A stretch of DNA of 64,000 nt. It comes from Opitutaceae bacterium (GTDB lineage: Bacteria; Verrucomicrobiota; Verrucomicrobiia; Opitutales; Opitutaceae). The notes under the pieces are model-generated. The model had not been told where the DNA came from and made no database searches. It saw nothing but the letters and a program-made list of their open reading frames with translations. This document shows, in pieces, positions 53,349 through 63,195 of the stretch. A program made the position numbers and the translations under genes. Where the stretch lies: contig JAEUGY010000012.1 of assembly GCA_016794625.1 (NCBI GenBank), positions 1 through 64,000 on the forward strand, given 5' to 3'. Every line of letters begins with the position of its first letter. The first letter of the stretch is position 1.

Positions 53349-53681
53349 CCGCAGCCTGCCAATCTCTGGCAAGACGACGCCGTCTGCCCCGTGTACTGCA
53401 AAGGGGATACGCCTTAGGGCATATCCTTAGACGATCGGGCCGACCGGCGGATTGATTTGATTCATGCGTCGGCATCGCTCGTTTCAGTGAGGAGTGCGTA
53501 TCCACACTGAATCGGATACACTTGCATGATTTCACGCCAAGCGTTGGCGACATAAGTCGCTCGCGTGCCAACTGCAAATGACACCCGTAGGACACTAGCC
53601 CGCGGGCTCTGGAAACGCTCAAGCACACCCTAGGGTCGTCGATATGTGAAACTACCCACGCGTAGTTCTACGACCCTCTGC
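53349..53681. promoter_or_regulatory. 333-bp leader region of the chemosensory operon
   Basis: Lower GC than its surroundings. It contains inverted GTATCC/GGATAC boxes at 53498-53503 and 53514-53519, related boxes near 53405-53426, a perfect palindrome AGCCCGCGGGCT at 53597-53608, and a nested hairpin at 53632-53677. It must hold the promoter of the downstream operon; I could not fix -35/-10 boxes. Confidence 0.5.
53632..53677 (+). promoter_or_regulatory. nested hairpin in the 5' leader of the response-regulator/phosphatase gene
   Basis: The outer stem AGGGTCGT (53632-53639) pairs with ACGACCCT (53670-53677). The inner stem AACTAC (53650-53655) pairs with GTAGTT (53662-53667) over loop CCACGC. 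Only 4 nt separate it from the ATG at 53682, so it could block ribosome entry. Confidence 0.5.
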
Positions 53682-55253
53682 ATGCGACCCACGCCACAAC
53701 ATGGCACCATCCTTCTCGTTGACGACGACCCGACCTCGCTGATGGTCCTTCGCGTCCTCGTGGAGCAGGCCAAGCTCCCGGTGCAGACGGCGCGTAATGG
53801 GGAAGAGGCCATCGACTACATTCTGGGCGCATCACCCGCCAAGTATGAGGCGGTCATCACGGACTATCTGATGCCTGGGATCAACGGGATCACACTGCTG
53901 GAACGTATCCAACAGATCGACCCTTCGCTCGCCACGATCATCGCGACCAGCGATGCGGAGCGGAACACGGTTTCGTCCTCGCTGAAGATGGGCGCGGTGG
54001 ACTTTCTGGAAAAACCCATCTCTCGCACCGGTCTGCTGGCGGCGATCGTGAGAGCCACGAATCACACCCGCCGTCAGCGTCACTTGATCGGCGCCGAAAA
54101 CCGCCTCGCCGCCGTGGCCTCGATTCAGAAACGGCTGGCGCCGCGCCTGGTCGCCGCAAACGCTCAGGAACGCACGCTGGACTGCGAGCTGACCACACGG
54201 GCCTGCCCGATCAATGAAGCCGGCGGCGACTTTGTCACCGCCCTGCGCTCCGACGCGGGTACGGTCGAGGTGGTGCTCGGGGACGTCTCCGGTCACGGCG
54301 TGATCGAAGGCTTCATTGCCGCCTACTTTCAGGGCATGGTCAAAGGCATGCAGACGCTGGGGGCATCGCCCGACCAGATCGCGCTCGCCTGCAACCGCTT
54401 TCTCTTGCGCGAGTGGGCGCAGAGCGGCCCGGATCACCTGCCCTCCTCGCTCTGCGCGGTGTTCGTCACCCTCGACCTGAACCGTTCCGAACTCACCGTG
54501 CTCAACTACGGTTGTCCCGCCATTCGGATTTTCGATCGTTCGGGTCGTTCCCAGCTCCTCGCCAAACAGAGTTCACCACTCGGCTGGTTCGAGGATCTGG
54601 CGCCCGGCATGAACCGGATCGCCGTCTCGCCCCACAGCTGCTGCTACCTTTGGAGCGACGGGCTCGGCGATCACGCACGCCAGGTCGGCGTGACTCCGCT
54701 GGCCCTCGCCACCCGCCTGCTCCTGTCCAAACCCGAACAGGCGAGCAGCCTGTTCGCGGCGGAAGGCGTGCGGGATGATGTGCTGCTCGCGCGTTTGCGG
54801 TGGTTCCCGTCCGGAACGTCAGAGGAGGATGCGCTGCCGGTCTTCTTTGAAGAACTGCGCGGCAATGAACTGCCCTCGATCGATGCCTTGCAAGGCCGGC
54901 TCGAGCGCGACCTTACCTATGCGCTGTCCCAGTCCGCCGGCACGCTGCATTCACTCCTGCTCTGCGTGCGCGAGGCGGTCATCAACGCGCTGCTCCACGG
55001 CTGCGAAGGGCGCCCGGACAAAACCGCGGAGCTGCGGGTGCACTACGTCGCGAAGGCCCGGCGGGTCGACGTGGCGGTCGTCGATTCAGGTCGCGGCTTC
55101 ACCCCTCCGCCGCGGATCGACGTTCCCGACCTCTCCGGTCCGGGCACGCACATTTCTTTGGGCTGCCAGCTGATCTACCGTCTGTGTCCACAGGTCCGTT
55201 ACGCCGACGGGGGCACCGCCTGCCATCTCTCATTCGAACTTCCCTTGTCATGA
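53682..55253 (+). CDS. response regulator fused to SpoIIE-type phosphatase and RsbW-like ATPase domain
   Basis: 523 residues from the ATG at 53682; a GTG at 53646 would start inside the leader hairpin. The receiver domain (about 9-125) has TILLVDDDPTSL, Asp near 61 (VITDYLMPG) and the KP motif (DFLEKPIS). A PP2C/SpoIIE phosphatase (about 155-370) follows with EAGGDFVTAL, VVLGDVSGHGVIEG and YLWSDGLGDHA. The last 130 residues are an HATPase of the RsbW type (LLLCVREAVINALLHG, VAVVDSGRGFTPP). Such proteins dephosphorylate STAS antagonists in partner switching, and a STAS gene lies two genes downstream. The stop overlaps cheW by 4 bp. It links receiver phosphorylation, perhaps by the local CheA, to a sigma or output switch. 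Confidence 0.93.
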   Translation: MRPTPQHGTILLVDDDPTSLMVLRVLVEQAKLPVQTARNGEEAIDYILGASPAKYEAVITDYLMPGINGITLLERIQQIDPSLATIIATSDAERNTVSSSLKMGAVDFLEKPISRTGLLAAIVRATNHTRRQRHLIGAENRLAAVASIQKRLAPRLVAANAQERTLDCELTTRACPINEAGGDFVTALRSDAGTVEVVLGDVSGHGVIEGFIAAYFQGMVKGMQTLGASPDQIALACNRFLLREWAQSGPDHLPSSLCAVFVTLDLNRSELTVLNYGCPAIRIFDRSGRSQLLAKQSSPLGWFEDLAPGMNRIAVSPHSCCYLWSDGLGDHARQVGVTPLALATRLLLSKPEQASSLFAAEGVRDDVLLARLRWFPSGTSEEDALPVFFEELRGNELPSIDALQGRLERDLTYALSQSAGTLHSLLLCVREAVINALLHGCEGRPDKTAELRVHYVAKARRVDVAVVDSGRGFTPPPRIDVPDLSGPGTHISLGCQLIYRLCPQVRYADGGTACHLSFELPLS

Positions 55254-55753
55254 AGGCCGCATCCACGCCCTCCCATCTGCTCACGTTCCGCACTCAGGGC
55301 CGGCTCTACGCCTGCGATCTGCTCTGGGTCCATGAGATTCTCCGGCAACCGGGCGTCACGGAGGTCAACTGCGCCCCACCCGAGGTCCTCGGACTGATCC
55401 ACCTGCGTGGACAGATCCTGACGGCCCTCGACCTCGACCGCCGCCTGGGGCATCCGCCGGCCCCGAAGCCGCCGTCGGCCCGTTGCATTGTCTTCAAGAC
55501 CGCCGGCGAACTGGCCCGGCTCACCACACCGCCGGCGGACGCCGACCGCGCCGGCAATGACCTGGTGGGCATCCTGGTCGACTCGATCGGCGACATCCTC
55601 ACCACCACCCAGGATCTCCTGCCGCCACCGAACGACAGCCTGTCGAAGCTCGACACCGCCTGCTTCGCCGGCGTGCTCGCCCGGCCCGAGGGCCTGGTCG
55701 CTCTTCTCAACATTGGTCACCTCCTCAGTCCCTCCGCCCTTGCCGCTACCTGA
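55250..55753 (+). CDS. cheW: CheW-like chemotaxis adaptor
   Basis: 167 residues from the ATG that overlaps the preceding stop. It is one CheW domain: HLLTFRTQGRLYACDLLWVHEILRQPGVTEV, VLGLIHLRGQILTALDLDRRLG, GILVDSIGDILTTTQDLLPPP and GVLARPEGLVALLNIGHLL. It couples receptors to CheA at the membrane. It is encoded in the middle of the operon between the phosphatase and STAS genes. Confidence 0.93.
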   Translation: MKAASTPSHLLTFRTQGRLYACDLLWVHEILRQPGVTEVNCAPPEVLGLIHLRGQILTALDLDRRLGHPPAPKPPSARCIVFKTAGELARLTTPPADADRAGNDLVGILVDSIGDILTTTQDLLPPPNDSLSKLDTACFAGVLARPEGLVALLNIGHLLSPSALAAT

Positions 55754-55759
55754 TCTGTC

Positions 55760-56077
55760 ATGCATGCCTCCCTTCACGACTCGTCCCTCTTGTTCACCGT
55801 CGCCGGTGACTTGCTCTCCACCAATGTCGCCACGGTACGCGCCGATCTCCTGACCGCGCTCGACCGCCACACGTCGGCCACCTCGGTCGTGGTCAACCTG
55901 TCCGCCGCGCGCACGGTCGACTCGCAAGGCCTGAATCTGCTCATCTCGCTGCTCCGCGAATGCGAGCGGCGCAAACTGGAGCTGCGCATCACCGAACCGC
56001 AATCGCAGGTGCACCGGCTGCTCAGCTACCTCAATCTCGCCAGCCGTTTCGGCCTGCCCGCTCTCGTTGCTTCATGA
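55760..56077 (+). CDS. STAS domain protein (anti-sigma factor antagonist type)
   Basis: 105 residues, a single STAS domain: LLFTVAGDLLSTNVATVRADLL, TSVVVNLSAARTVDSQGLNLLISLLRECERRKLELRIT. The Ser in TVDSQGL is at the site that is phosphorylated in SpoIIAA/RsbV proteins. It would be the substrate of the SpoIIE-type phosphatase encoded upstream, and of a kinase (the RsbW-like domain of the same protein or one elsewhere). The stop overlaps the cheA start by 4 bp, so its level is tied to CheA. Confidence 0.92.
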   Translation: MHASLHDSSLLFTVAGDLLSTNVATVRADLLTALDRHTSATSVVVNLSAARTVDSQGLNLLISLLRECERRKLELRITEPQSQVHRLLSYLNLASRFGLPALVAS

Positions 56078-59000
56078 GCGCCGAAGATCATGAAATGCTG
56101 AGCCTCTTCATTCAGGAGGCCGGAGAACATCTCGAGACCCTCGAGGCGGACCTGTTGCAGCTGGAGAACAACCCGCGCGACGCGCAGCGTCTGAACCGGA
56201 TTTTCCGCGCCGCCCACAGCATCAAGGGCACGGCGGGCTTTTTCGGACTCACGCCGATCACGGACCTCGCCCATGTGATGGAGAGCGTCATGTCGCTCGT
56301 GCGCGACGGTCGCATGGATGCCACTCCGGCGATCATCAGTCACCTGCTGACCTCGACCGACAAACTGAAGTTGATGGTCGCCGCCCCGGATCGTGCGGGC
56401 GAGGTGCCCACCCTCGAGGAACGCAAGGCGCTCCAGGCGCTGCTCCATCTTGAACCGGCTCCGCCCGCCGCGCCCACCCCGCCGCCCCTGCCCGAGTGCG
56501 TGCGTCGGTTCAAACTCGATCCCATCCTGGTCGGCGATGCGCTGCGCCATGACCAGAATCTCTACGTCATCGATCTGCGGCTGCATGCTGACATCGAGGC
56601 GCAGGGACACACCATTCTCGACTACCTGAATGAAGTCGTCTCCCTGGGTTCGTTTCTCGACAGCGTGACCGAGGTGGAGTCGAACACCGGCCTCGGCGAC
56701 ACCGCACCGGCGGACCTGCACGTGGCATTGTTGTTCAGCACCGCCATGGAGCCCGATCTTCTACTCGGCGCTTTCAATCTACCCGCCAGTCAGCTGACCG
56801 AGGTCCCCCTGGATCCGCTCCGCGACTGGCTAAAGACCCAGCCAACTCTCGTCCCCGCGTCCTCCGCCACCGCGTCCGGAAAGGCCCCGACCCCGGTTTC
56901 AACCTCACCCGCTCCCGCCCCCGTGCCGGTGAGTGCACCCGCTCCCGTCGCCGCACCGGCACCGGTCGCGACCTCCGCCGCGGTCGTCGTGAGTCCTTCG
57001 CCGTCCTCTCCGGCGGTCGTCGCCCCCCCGGTGCTGACTCCGGCCGCCGCCTCCGCGCCGGCGCCCACGATTCCACCCATGGCGACACCCATGCCGGGCC
57101 AGGTCGCACGGGTGAAGCCCGAGGAAACCATCCGCATCTCGGTCAATCTCCTCGATTCCCTGATGAATCTCGCCGGGGAGATGGTGCTGGGACGCAATCA
57201 GCTGGTCCGTCTCTTGGGCCAGGGAACAAAGGCCGCCAAGCTGCCCGAAGGGCTCGACACCGTGGTGCAGAGCATCAACACCGTCACCTCCGAATTGCAG
57301 CGCACCGTCATGCGCGCCCGGTTACAGGCCGTCGGCGGACTCTTCGGACGTTTTCATCGAGTGCTGCGCGACCTCGGACCCAAACTCGGCAAGGAGTTTC
57401 ATCTCGAGACCGTGGGTGATGACGTGGAGTTGGATCGCACCATTCTCGAAGGGCTCTCCGATCCGATGACCCACCTCGTGCGCAATGCCGCGGATCACGG
57501 CATCGAGCCGACCGAGGAACGTCGGCGGTTGGGCAAGCCCACCATGGGACAAATCCGACTCTCGGCCGCCCACCTCGCGGGACACGTACAGATTGAGGTG
57601 CGCGACGATGGACGGGGTCTCGACCCGGACCGCCTGCGTGCCAAGGCCGTGGAGAAGGGCGTGATCACCGCCGATCAGGCGGCCCGTCTCACCCCCGCGG
57701 AGGCGCGCGCGCTCATCTTCGCCCCTGGATTTTCCACCGCCGCCCAGGTCACCGACATCTCCGGTCGCGGCGTCGGCATGGATGTGGTCAAGAGCAACAT
57801 TGAACGCCTCGGCGGTCGCGTGGACCTCGCCTCCACCTTCGGTCAGGGCACCACCGTGATCATCCGCCTGCCGCTGACCCTCGCCATCATTCCGGCGCTG
57901 ATCATCACGCAGGGCGGCCGGCGCTTCGCCGTGCCGCAGAGCAATCTGGAGGAAATCATCCGGCCGAACGCCAAGCGCGCGCTCGAGCAGTTCGGCGGCG
58001 CCACCATGTTCCGGCTGCGCGACGAATTGCTGCCCGTGCTCCGTCTGGGCACCTTGCTGGGTCATCCGGCCTCCGAATCGGATCCCCAGGGCTTCCTGCT
58101 CGTGCTTGCCCTCGACGACCGCCGTTTCGGTCTGCTGGTGGACAGCATCGCCGACACCGAGGAAATCGTGGTCAAACCGCTCGGCCGTCACTTCAAGGGC
58201 CTGCCCTTCTATTCCGGAGCCACCCTGCTTGGCCAGGGCGAGATCGCCCTCATCCTCGATCCCGCGGGCCTGGCCCGGGGTCGGCTGCAGCCAGTCGCCA
58301 GCCTGCCCAAACCCGTCACCGAGGCAAAGAACGATGACGACTCGATCGAGCGGGTGCTGCTGTTTCGCGACGGCCCGCAGGAAACCTACGCCCTCCATCT
58401 GGCCAACATCGCCCGGGTGGAGCGTCTGCGCACCGATCGCATCGAACGGATCGGCACCTTCGACTACCTCCGGCAGGCCAATGGCCCGACGCTGCGCCTG
58501 CTGCGGCTGCACGACTTCCTGCCCGTCAGCAAGGCCGGCCCGCTTCCAGCCGAGATCCACGTCATCATCCCTCGGCTGCTGCACCACTCCATCGCACTCA
58601 TCGCCAATCAGATTCTCGACGCCACCGACCTCCACACCGCCGCAATCGACAAGGAGACGGTCAAAGGCGTGGGTATCCTGGGTACCCTTACCCTGGCGGA
58701 CCGTCTGACCACGCTGATCGATCTCTACGGGGTGATCAAGGCGGCCGGACTCGCCCAGACCGCCGCCCTGCCCGCCAATCGTCTCGCGCGCACGCGCGTC
58801 CTCGTCGCCGAGGACACCGCCCTCTTCCGCGAAGCCATCCGTCGCGCGCTCGAGGGGCAGGTCTCCTGTCTCGACATCATGAAGGATGGCGAACTCGCGT
58901 GGCAGCGGCTGCAGCACGAGACCTACGATCTCATCATCACCGACATCGAAATGCCGAACTGTGACGGCTTCGAACTCACACGTCGCGTCCGCGCCGATCA

Positions 59001-59154
59001 GCGGCTGCGGCACATCCCGGTCATCGCCTGCTCCGCTCGCAGCAGCGACCGCTTCCTCGAGAAGGCGCGCGATGCCGGCATCAACCACTACGAGACCAAG
59101 CTCGACCGCGACCGGCTGCTCAAGGCCATCGAGACGGTCCTGCCCAGCCATTAA
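56074..59154 (+). CDS. cheA: hybrid chemotaxis histidine kinase CheA with C-terminal receiver
   Basis: 1026 residues from the ATG overlapping the STAS stop. The Hpt domain has His48 ([15 protein letters not shown]). A second folded region at about 145-250 may correspond to a P2-like module. A Pro/Ala/Val-rich linker runs to about 350. Then come dimerisation ([26 protein letters not shown]), HATPase ([41 protein letters not shown]), one CheW-like domain ([23 protein letters not shown]), a second CheW-like region (about 755-890) and a receiver at about 906-1026 ([29 protein letters not shown]). This is the kinase of the local pathway. Confidence 0.95.
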   Translation: MSAEDHEMLSLFIQEAGEHLETLEADLLQLENNPRDAQRLNRIFRAAHSIKGTAGFFGLTPITDLAHVMESVMSLVRDGRMDATPAIISHLLTSTDKLKLMVAAPDRAGEVPTLEERKALQALLHLEPAPPAAPTPPPLPECVRRFKLDPILVGDALRHDQNLYVIDLRLHADIEAQGHTILDYLNEVVSLGSFLDSVTEVESNTGLGDTAPADLHVALLFSTAMEPDLLLGAFNLPASQLTEVPLDPLRDWLKTQPTLVPASSATASGKAPTPVSTSPAPAPVPVSAPAPVAAPAPVATSAAVVVSPSPSSPAVVAPPVLTPAAASAPAPTIPPMATPMPGQVARVKPEETIRISVNLLDSLMNLAGEMVLGRNQLVRLLGQGTKAAKLPEGLDTVVQSINTVTSELQRTVMRARLQAVGGLFGRFHRVLRDLGPKLGKEFHLETVGDDVELDRTILEGLSDPMTHLVRNAADHGIEPTEERRRLGKPTMGQIRLSAAHLAGHVQIEVRDDGRGLDPDRLRAKAVEKGVITADQAARLTPAEARALIFAPGFSTAAQVTDISGRGVGMDVVKSNIERLGGRVDLASTFGQGTTVIIRLPLTLAIIPALIITQGGRRFAVPQSNLEEIIRPNAKRALEQFGGATMFRLRDELLPVLRLGTLLGHPASESDPQGFLLVLALDDRRFGLLVDSIADTEEIVVKPLGRHFKGLPFYSGATLLGQGEIALILDPAGLARGRLQPVASLPKPVTEAKNDDDSIERVLLFRDGPQETYALHLANIARVERLRTDRIERIGTFDYLRQANGPTLRLLRLHDFLPVSKAGPLPAEIHVIIPRLLHHSIALIANQILDATDLHTAAIDKETVKGVGILGTLTLADRLTTLIDLYGVIKAAGLAQTAALPANRLARTRVLVAEDTALFREAIRRALEGQVSCLDIMKDGELAWQRLQHETYDLIITDIEMPNCDGFELTRRVRADQRLRHIPVIACSARSSDRFLEKARDAGINHYETKLDRDRLLKAIETVLPSH

Positions 59155-59207
59155 ACGCCCCGTTCCCGATCCGACTCCTTTTCGAACTCACTGCCCCGTC
59201 CACTGTC

Positions 59208-61301
59208 ATGAAAATCAATCTCACCACGCGCTTCGTGATCATCCTGCTCGTCGTCGGCCTGCTGCCGGTCGGCGTGCTCAGCCTCCTGGTCTCCCAATCC
59301 ACCGAACACCAGAAGGAAGGTTCGGCCGACCAGCTGCACCAGATCGCCGTGCGCACTTCCGACACGATCGAACGCAATCTGTTCGAGCGCTACGGCGACG
59401 TTCAGGCCTTCACCGCCAACGAGGCCGTGCTCACGCACAAACTCGGTTCGCCGGAATCCACCCAGCTGCTCACGGCCGCCATCAATCGCTACGTGAAACT
59501 CTACGGGTGCTACCCGCTCAGCATGGTGGTCGACGCCCAAGGCCGCTGCGTCGCGGTCAATACGCGCGACGCCACCGGCAAACCGGTCGACTCCGCCTCG
59601 CTGCTCGGCAAGGACTACAGTGGCGCCTCCTGGTTCCGCAACGCGCGGGACGGGCGCTTTTTGAAGAGCGAGAGCCTGGACGGCACGGTGGTGGAAGACG
59701 TCGCCCGGGACGCCGATGCAGCCAATCTGCTGGGCAATACGAGCCTGACGGTCTCGTTTTCCGCTCCGATTTTCGACCGTTCCGGTGCCGTCATCGGAGT
59801 CTGGCGGAATCTGGCCGACTTCGCCCTGGTCGAGGAAGTCCTCAAGAGCACCTTCCACGCCCTCGAACACTCAGGGCTGCCGTCAGCCGAGGTCGCACTC
59901 ATCCGGAAAGATGGCGTGCTGCTCGCCGAATACGACCCCGCCGATGCGGGAACCAAGGATTTCCAACGCTCCGCGGACAAGGTCCTCAAGCTGAATCTCG
60001 TAGACTTAGGCGTCGAGTCCGCCCGGCTCGCAGCCGCCGGCGGCTCCGGCGAAGGCGAAGACTTCCACGCGCGGAAGAAACGCTCCGTGGCCTCCGGATA
60101 TCATCACAGCAAGGGTGCGCTCGGCTACCCCGGCCTCGGCTGGTCGGTGCTGGTGCGGGCGCCGATGGATGAACTGCATGAAGCCGCCAACACCACGTTA
60201 CGTCTGACCTGGATCACGGTGGGCGTATCCGTGGTGCTGCTCATCGTGGTTGCCTGGTTGGTCGCACGGTCGATCACCAAACCGATTCTCGCCAGCGTCG
60301 AGGCCATGAAGCGACTGGCGGAGGGTGACCTGACCGGTGAGGTCGACGCGAGTCGTCACGACGAATTGGGTACGCTCGCTCAAGCCATCAACACCTCCAT
60401 GTCACGGCTGCGGGACCTGTTGCGTCAGCTGCAGGGTTCCTCCGAGGCGCTCGCCAAGTCCTCGCACTCCCTCAACGAAACCTCGCAGAGCCAGGCCGCC
60501 GTCGCGGAGCAAACCACCGCCCAGGCCAATACCGTGGCCTCCGCGGGAGAAGAGCTCTCCGTGAGCACGAGATCGATGTCCGAAACCTCGACCCGCATCA
60601 ATCAGGCCACCACCGGCGTCGCCTCCTCGATGGAGGAGATGTCGGCCTCCATTCAGGAAGTGGCGAACAACAGCACCAAGGGCGCCGAAATCTCCCACCG
60701 GGCCGACCAGCAGGCGCGCGCGACCAAGGAGTTGATGGCGCAACTGGACGACTCCGCCCGCCAGATCTCCAAGATCGTCGACATCATCAATCACATCGCC
60801 GAGCAGACCAACCTGCTCGCGCTCAATGCCTCGATCGAGGCCGCCTCCGCGGGCGAAGCCGGTCGCGGTTTCGCCGTGGTCGCCAACGAGGTCAAGGAGC
60901 TGGCCCGCCAGTCCGCCTCCGCCAGCGAGGAAATCCGCAAGCAGATCGATTCCATCCAGAAAAACGCCGGCGCCGCCGTCGGTGCGATCGACGAAGTGAC
61001 GCGGGTCATCCAACAGGTTTCCCAGATGACCTCCTCGATCGCCGCGGCCGTCGAGGAACAGTCCGCGACCGTCAGCGAGGTCACGCGTTCGCTGCAGGAC
61101 GTTTCCTCGTCCACCACCACGCTTTCCGAAAACATTCGCCAGGCCGCCGCCGGCGCCGAGGACGTGTCCCGGAACATCCGCGGTGTCTCCGAAGCCTCGC
61201 AGGTGACCGCACAAGGCGCCTCCAACACCAGCGCGGCTTCGACGGAGTTGAACGAACTGGCGGCCCAACTGCGCCAGCACATCAGTGCCTTCAAACTGTA
61301 A
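59208..61301 (+). CDS. methyl-accepting chemotaxis protein with Cache-type sensor
   Basis: 697 residues. TM1 is near 8-30 ([22 protein letters not shown]). A large extracytoplasmic domain (about 30-325) fits dCache: [68 protein letters not shown]2 is near 330-350 ([18 protein letters not shown]). HAMP and the signalling domain follow ([54 protein letters not shown]). It would bind a small ligand such as an organic acid or amino acid and control CheA. It starts 53 bp after cheA. Confidence 0.95.
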   Translation: MKINLTTRFVIILLVVGLLPVGVLSLLVSQSTEHQKEGSADQLHQIAVRTSDTIERNLFERYGDVQAFTANEAVLTHKLGSPESTQLLTAAINRYVKLYGCYPLSMVVDAQGRCVAVNTRDATGKPVDSASLLGKDYSGASWFRNARDGRFLKSESLDGTVVEDVARDADAANLLGNTSLTVSFSAPIFDRSGAVIGVWRNLADFALVEEVLKSTFHALEHSGLPSAEVALIRKDGVLLAEYDPADAGTKDFQRSADKVLKLNLVDLGVESARLAAAGGSGEGEDFHARKKRSVASGYHHSKGALGYPGLGWSVLVRAPMDELHEAANTTLRLTWITVGVSVVLLIVVAWLVARSITKPILASVEAMKRLAEGDLTGEVDASRHDELGTLAQAINTSMSRLRDLLRQLQGSSEALAKSSHSLNETSQSQAAVAEQTTAQANTVASAGEELSVSTRSMSETSTRINQATTGVASSMEEMSASIQEVANNSTKGAEISHRADQQARATKELMAQLDDSARQISKIVDIINHIAEQTNLLALNASIEAASAGEAGRGFAVVANEVKELARQSASASEEIRKQIDSIQKNAGAAVGAIDEVTRVIQQVSQMTSSIAAAVEEQSATVSEVTRSLQDVSSSTTTLSENIRQAAAGAEDVSRNIRGVSEASQVTAQGASNTSAASTELNELAAQLRQHISAFKL

Positions 61302-61316
61302 ACCTCGGCTTCGGTC

Positions 61317-63113
61317 ATGAACATCGGCACCAAACTCAATCTCCCGATCATCGGCGGCTTCGCCGCGTTTGCCATCGTCGGGCTCTGGGTGATGGATGGC
61401 GTGATCGCCCATCAGGGCATCCACCTGACCCAGGACACCATGCGGAGCGTGCTCGACAGCGCGGAACAGGCCCGCGAGGCCACCGCGGGTCTGCACGAGG
61501 CGCGGGCCTTTGACATGAAATCCCTCGCCGCCGGCCTCCAGGAGCTCGGGCTGGAGCGGTTCCGGGAGTCGGCCATTTACGAGACGGTGCCCATCGTCGC
61601 CGCCTGGAAGACGGCGGGCAGCGCAGCCCAGAAGCGGGGCTTCACCTTCCGGGTCGTGCGCGAGAATCCGCGGCGCGCCGAAAACGCCCCCACTCCCGAG
61701 GAGCGTCGCATCCTGGCCGAGGTCGAGAAACCCGGGGTGCGTGAATTCGTCGCGGAGGACGAGGCGCGGGGGGTGCTGGTGACGGCACGTCCGATTGTCA
61801 TGACCCGCGACTGTCTCATCTGCCACGGCGATCCCAAGACGAGTCCGACCGGCAACGGCCGCGACATGCTGGGGTTCCCCATGGAAAACTGGAACGAGGG
61901 CGACGTGCGCGGCGCCTTCATCCTGACCAGCCCGATTGCTCCCATCAAAGCCACGGCCCGTTCCGCCACGCTGGCGGTCGCAGGCTGGGCCCTGCCGCTG
62001 GTGCTCGTGGTCTGCGGCGCGGTGTTCTACTACGTGCGTCGCTTCATCGTCGCTCCCCTGCACCATGCCGGCGACCTCGCACTCGCGATTTCCCGCGGCG
62101 ACCTGACCCGACAGGTGGACGCGAGCAGCGCGGATGAAATCGGCGCGCTCAACCGCGCCTTGAACACCACGACCGACCAGCTGCGCTCGATGATCAAGGG
62201 CATCGCCACGCAATCCCACTCGCTTGCCGCCGCCGCCAACACACTGGAGCAAACGGCGCGTGATCAGGCCAGCGGCACCGAAACCGCAAACGCCCGCGCC
62301 AATGCCGTGGCCGCCGCCGGAGAGGAACTTTCGGTCAATGCCAAGGCCATGGCCGAGGACTCGCATCACATCAAACAAGCGGTCACGGGCGTGGCCAGTT
62401 CGATGGAGGAAATGTCGGCCTCGATCCAGGAAGTGGCCAACAACAGCACGAAGGGGGCGGAAATCTCCCATCAGGCCGACCAGCAGGCCCGCGCCACCAA
62501 GGAGCGCATGGGGCAACTCGATCACTCGGCTCGGGAAATCTCCAAGATCGTCGACATCATCAACAGCATCGCCGCTCAAACCAACCTGCTCGCGCTCAAT
62601 GCCTCGATCGAGGCCGCCTCCGCGGGTGAAGCCGGTCGCGGCTTCGCGGTCGTCGCCAATGAGGTCAAGGAGCTGGCCCGCCAGTCCGCCTCCGCCAGCG
62701 AGGAAATCCGCAAGCAGATCGATTCCATCCAGAAGAACGCCGGCGCCGCCGTCGGCGCGATCGACGAGGTTTCGCGCGTGATTCAGCAGGTCTCGCAAAT
62801 GACCTCCTCCATCGCCGCCGCCGTGGAGGAACAGTCCGCCACCACGAGCGAGGTCAACCGCTCGCTCCAGGAAGTCTCGGGCTCGACCGCCAGTCTGACG
62901 GAAAAAGTCAACCAGGCCGCCGCGGGCACCGCGGAGGTTTCCCGCAACATCCACGATGTCTCGGCCGCTTCGGCGGAAGCCGCGCGTAGCTCCGTCGGCA
63001 TCCGGCAGAACGCGGTGCAGCTGAAGGAACTCGCCAGCGACCTGCGGGAAATCGTCGCCCGCTTCCGGCTCGACGCCGGAGGCTCCACGGCCGGCACCCG
63101 CGCGCGGAGCTGA
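61317..63113 (+). CDS. methyl-accepting chemotaxis protein with Tll0287-like (DUF3365) heme-c sensor domain
   Basis: 598 residues. TM1 is near 10-28. The extracytoplasmic domain shows [33 protein letters not shown] and [20 protein letters not shown]. The CLICH motif at residues 166-170 is a c-type heme attachment site, as known for Tll0287-like domains. TM2 is near 218-240, then HAMP and a signalling domain almost identical to that of the previous gene. It is probably a redox or gas sensor, since a periplasmic heme can bind small ligands or change potential. It follows the first receptor by 15 bp. Confidence 0.94.
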   Translation: MNIGTKLNLPIIGGFAAFAIVGLWVMDGVIAHQGIHLTQDTMRSVLDSAEQAREATAGLHEARAFDMKSLAAGLQELGLERFRESAIYETVPIVAAWKTAGSAAQKRGFTFRVVRENPRRAENAPTPEERRILAEVEKPGVREFVAEDEARGVLVTARPIVMTRDCLICHGDPKTSPTGNGRDMLGFPMENWNEGDVRGAFILTSPIAPIKATARSATLAVAGWALPLVLVVCGAVFYYVRRFIVAPLHHAGDLALAISRGDLTRQVDASSADEIGALNRALNTTTDQLRSMIKGIATQSHSLAAAANTLEQTARDQASGTETANARANAVAAAGEELSVNAKAMAEDSHHIKQAVTGVASSMEEMSASIQEVANNSTKGAEISHQADQQARATKERMGQLDHSAREISKIVDIINSIAAQTNLLALNASIEAASAGEAGRGFAVVANEVKELARQSASASEEIRKQIDSIQKNAGAAVGAIDEVSRVIQQVSQMTSSIAAAVEEQSATTSEVNRSLQEVSGSTASLTEKVNQAAAGTAEVSRNIHDVSAASAEAARSSVGIRQNAVQLKELASDLREIVARFRLDAGGSTAGTRARS

Positions 63114-63195
63114 CCCGTTCCCCGTCGCTCCTTTCGGTACCTTTCTTCCCGCACCCTGAGCCCCCGCGGTCCCCGCCCTCACCTTCCTCGCCCTC

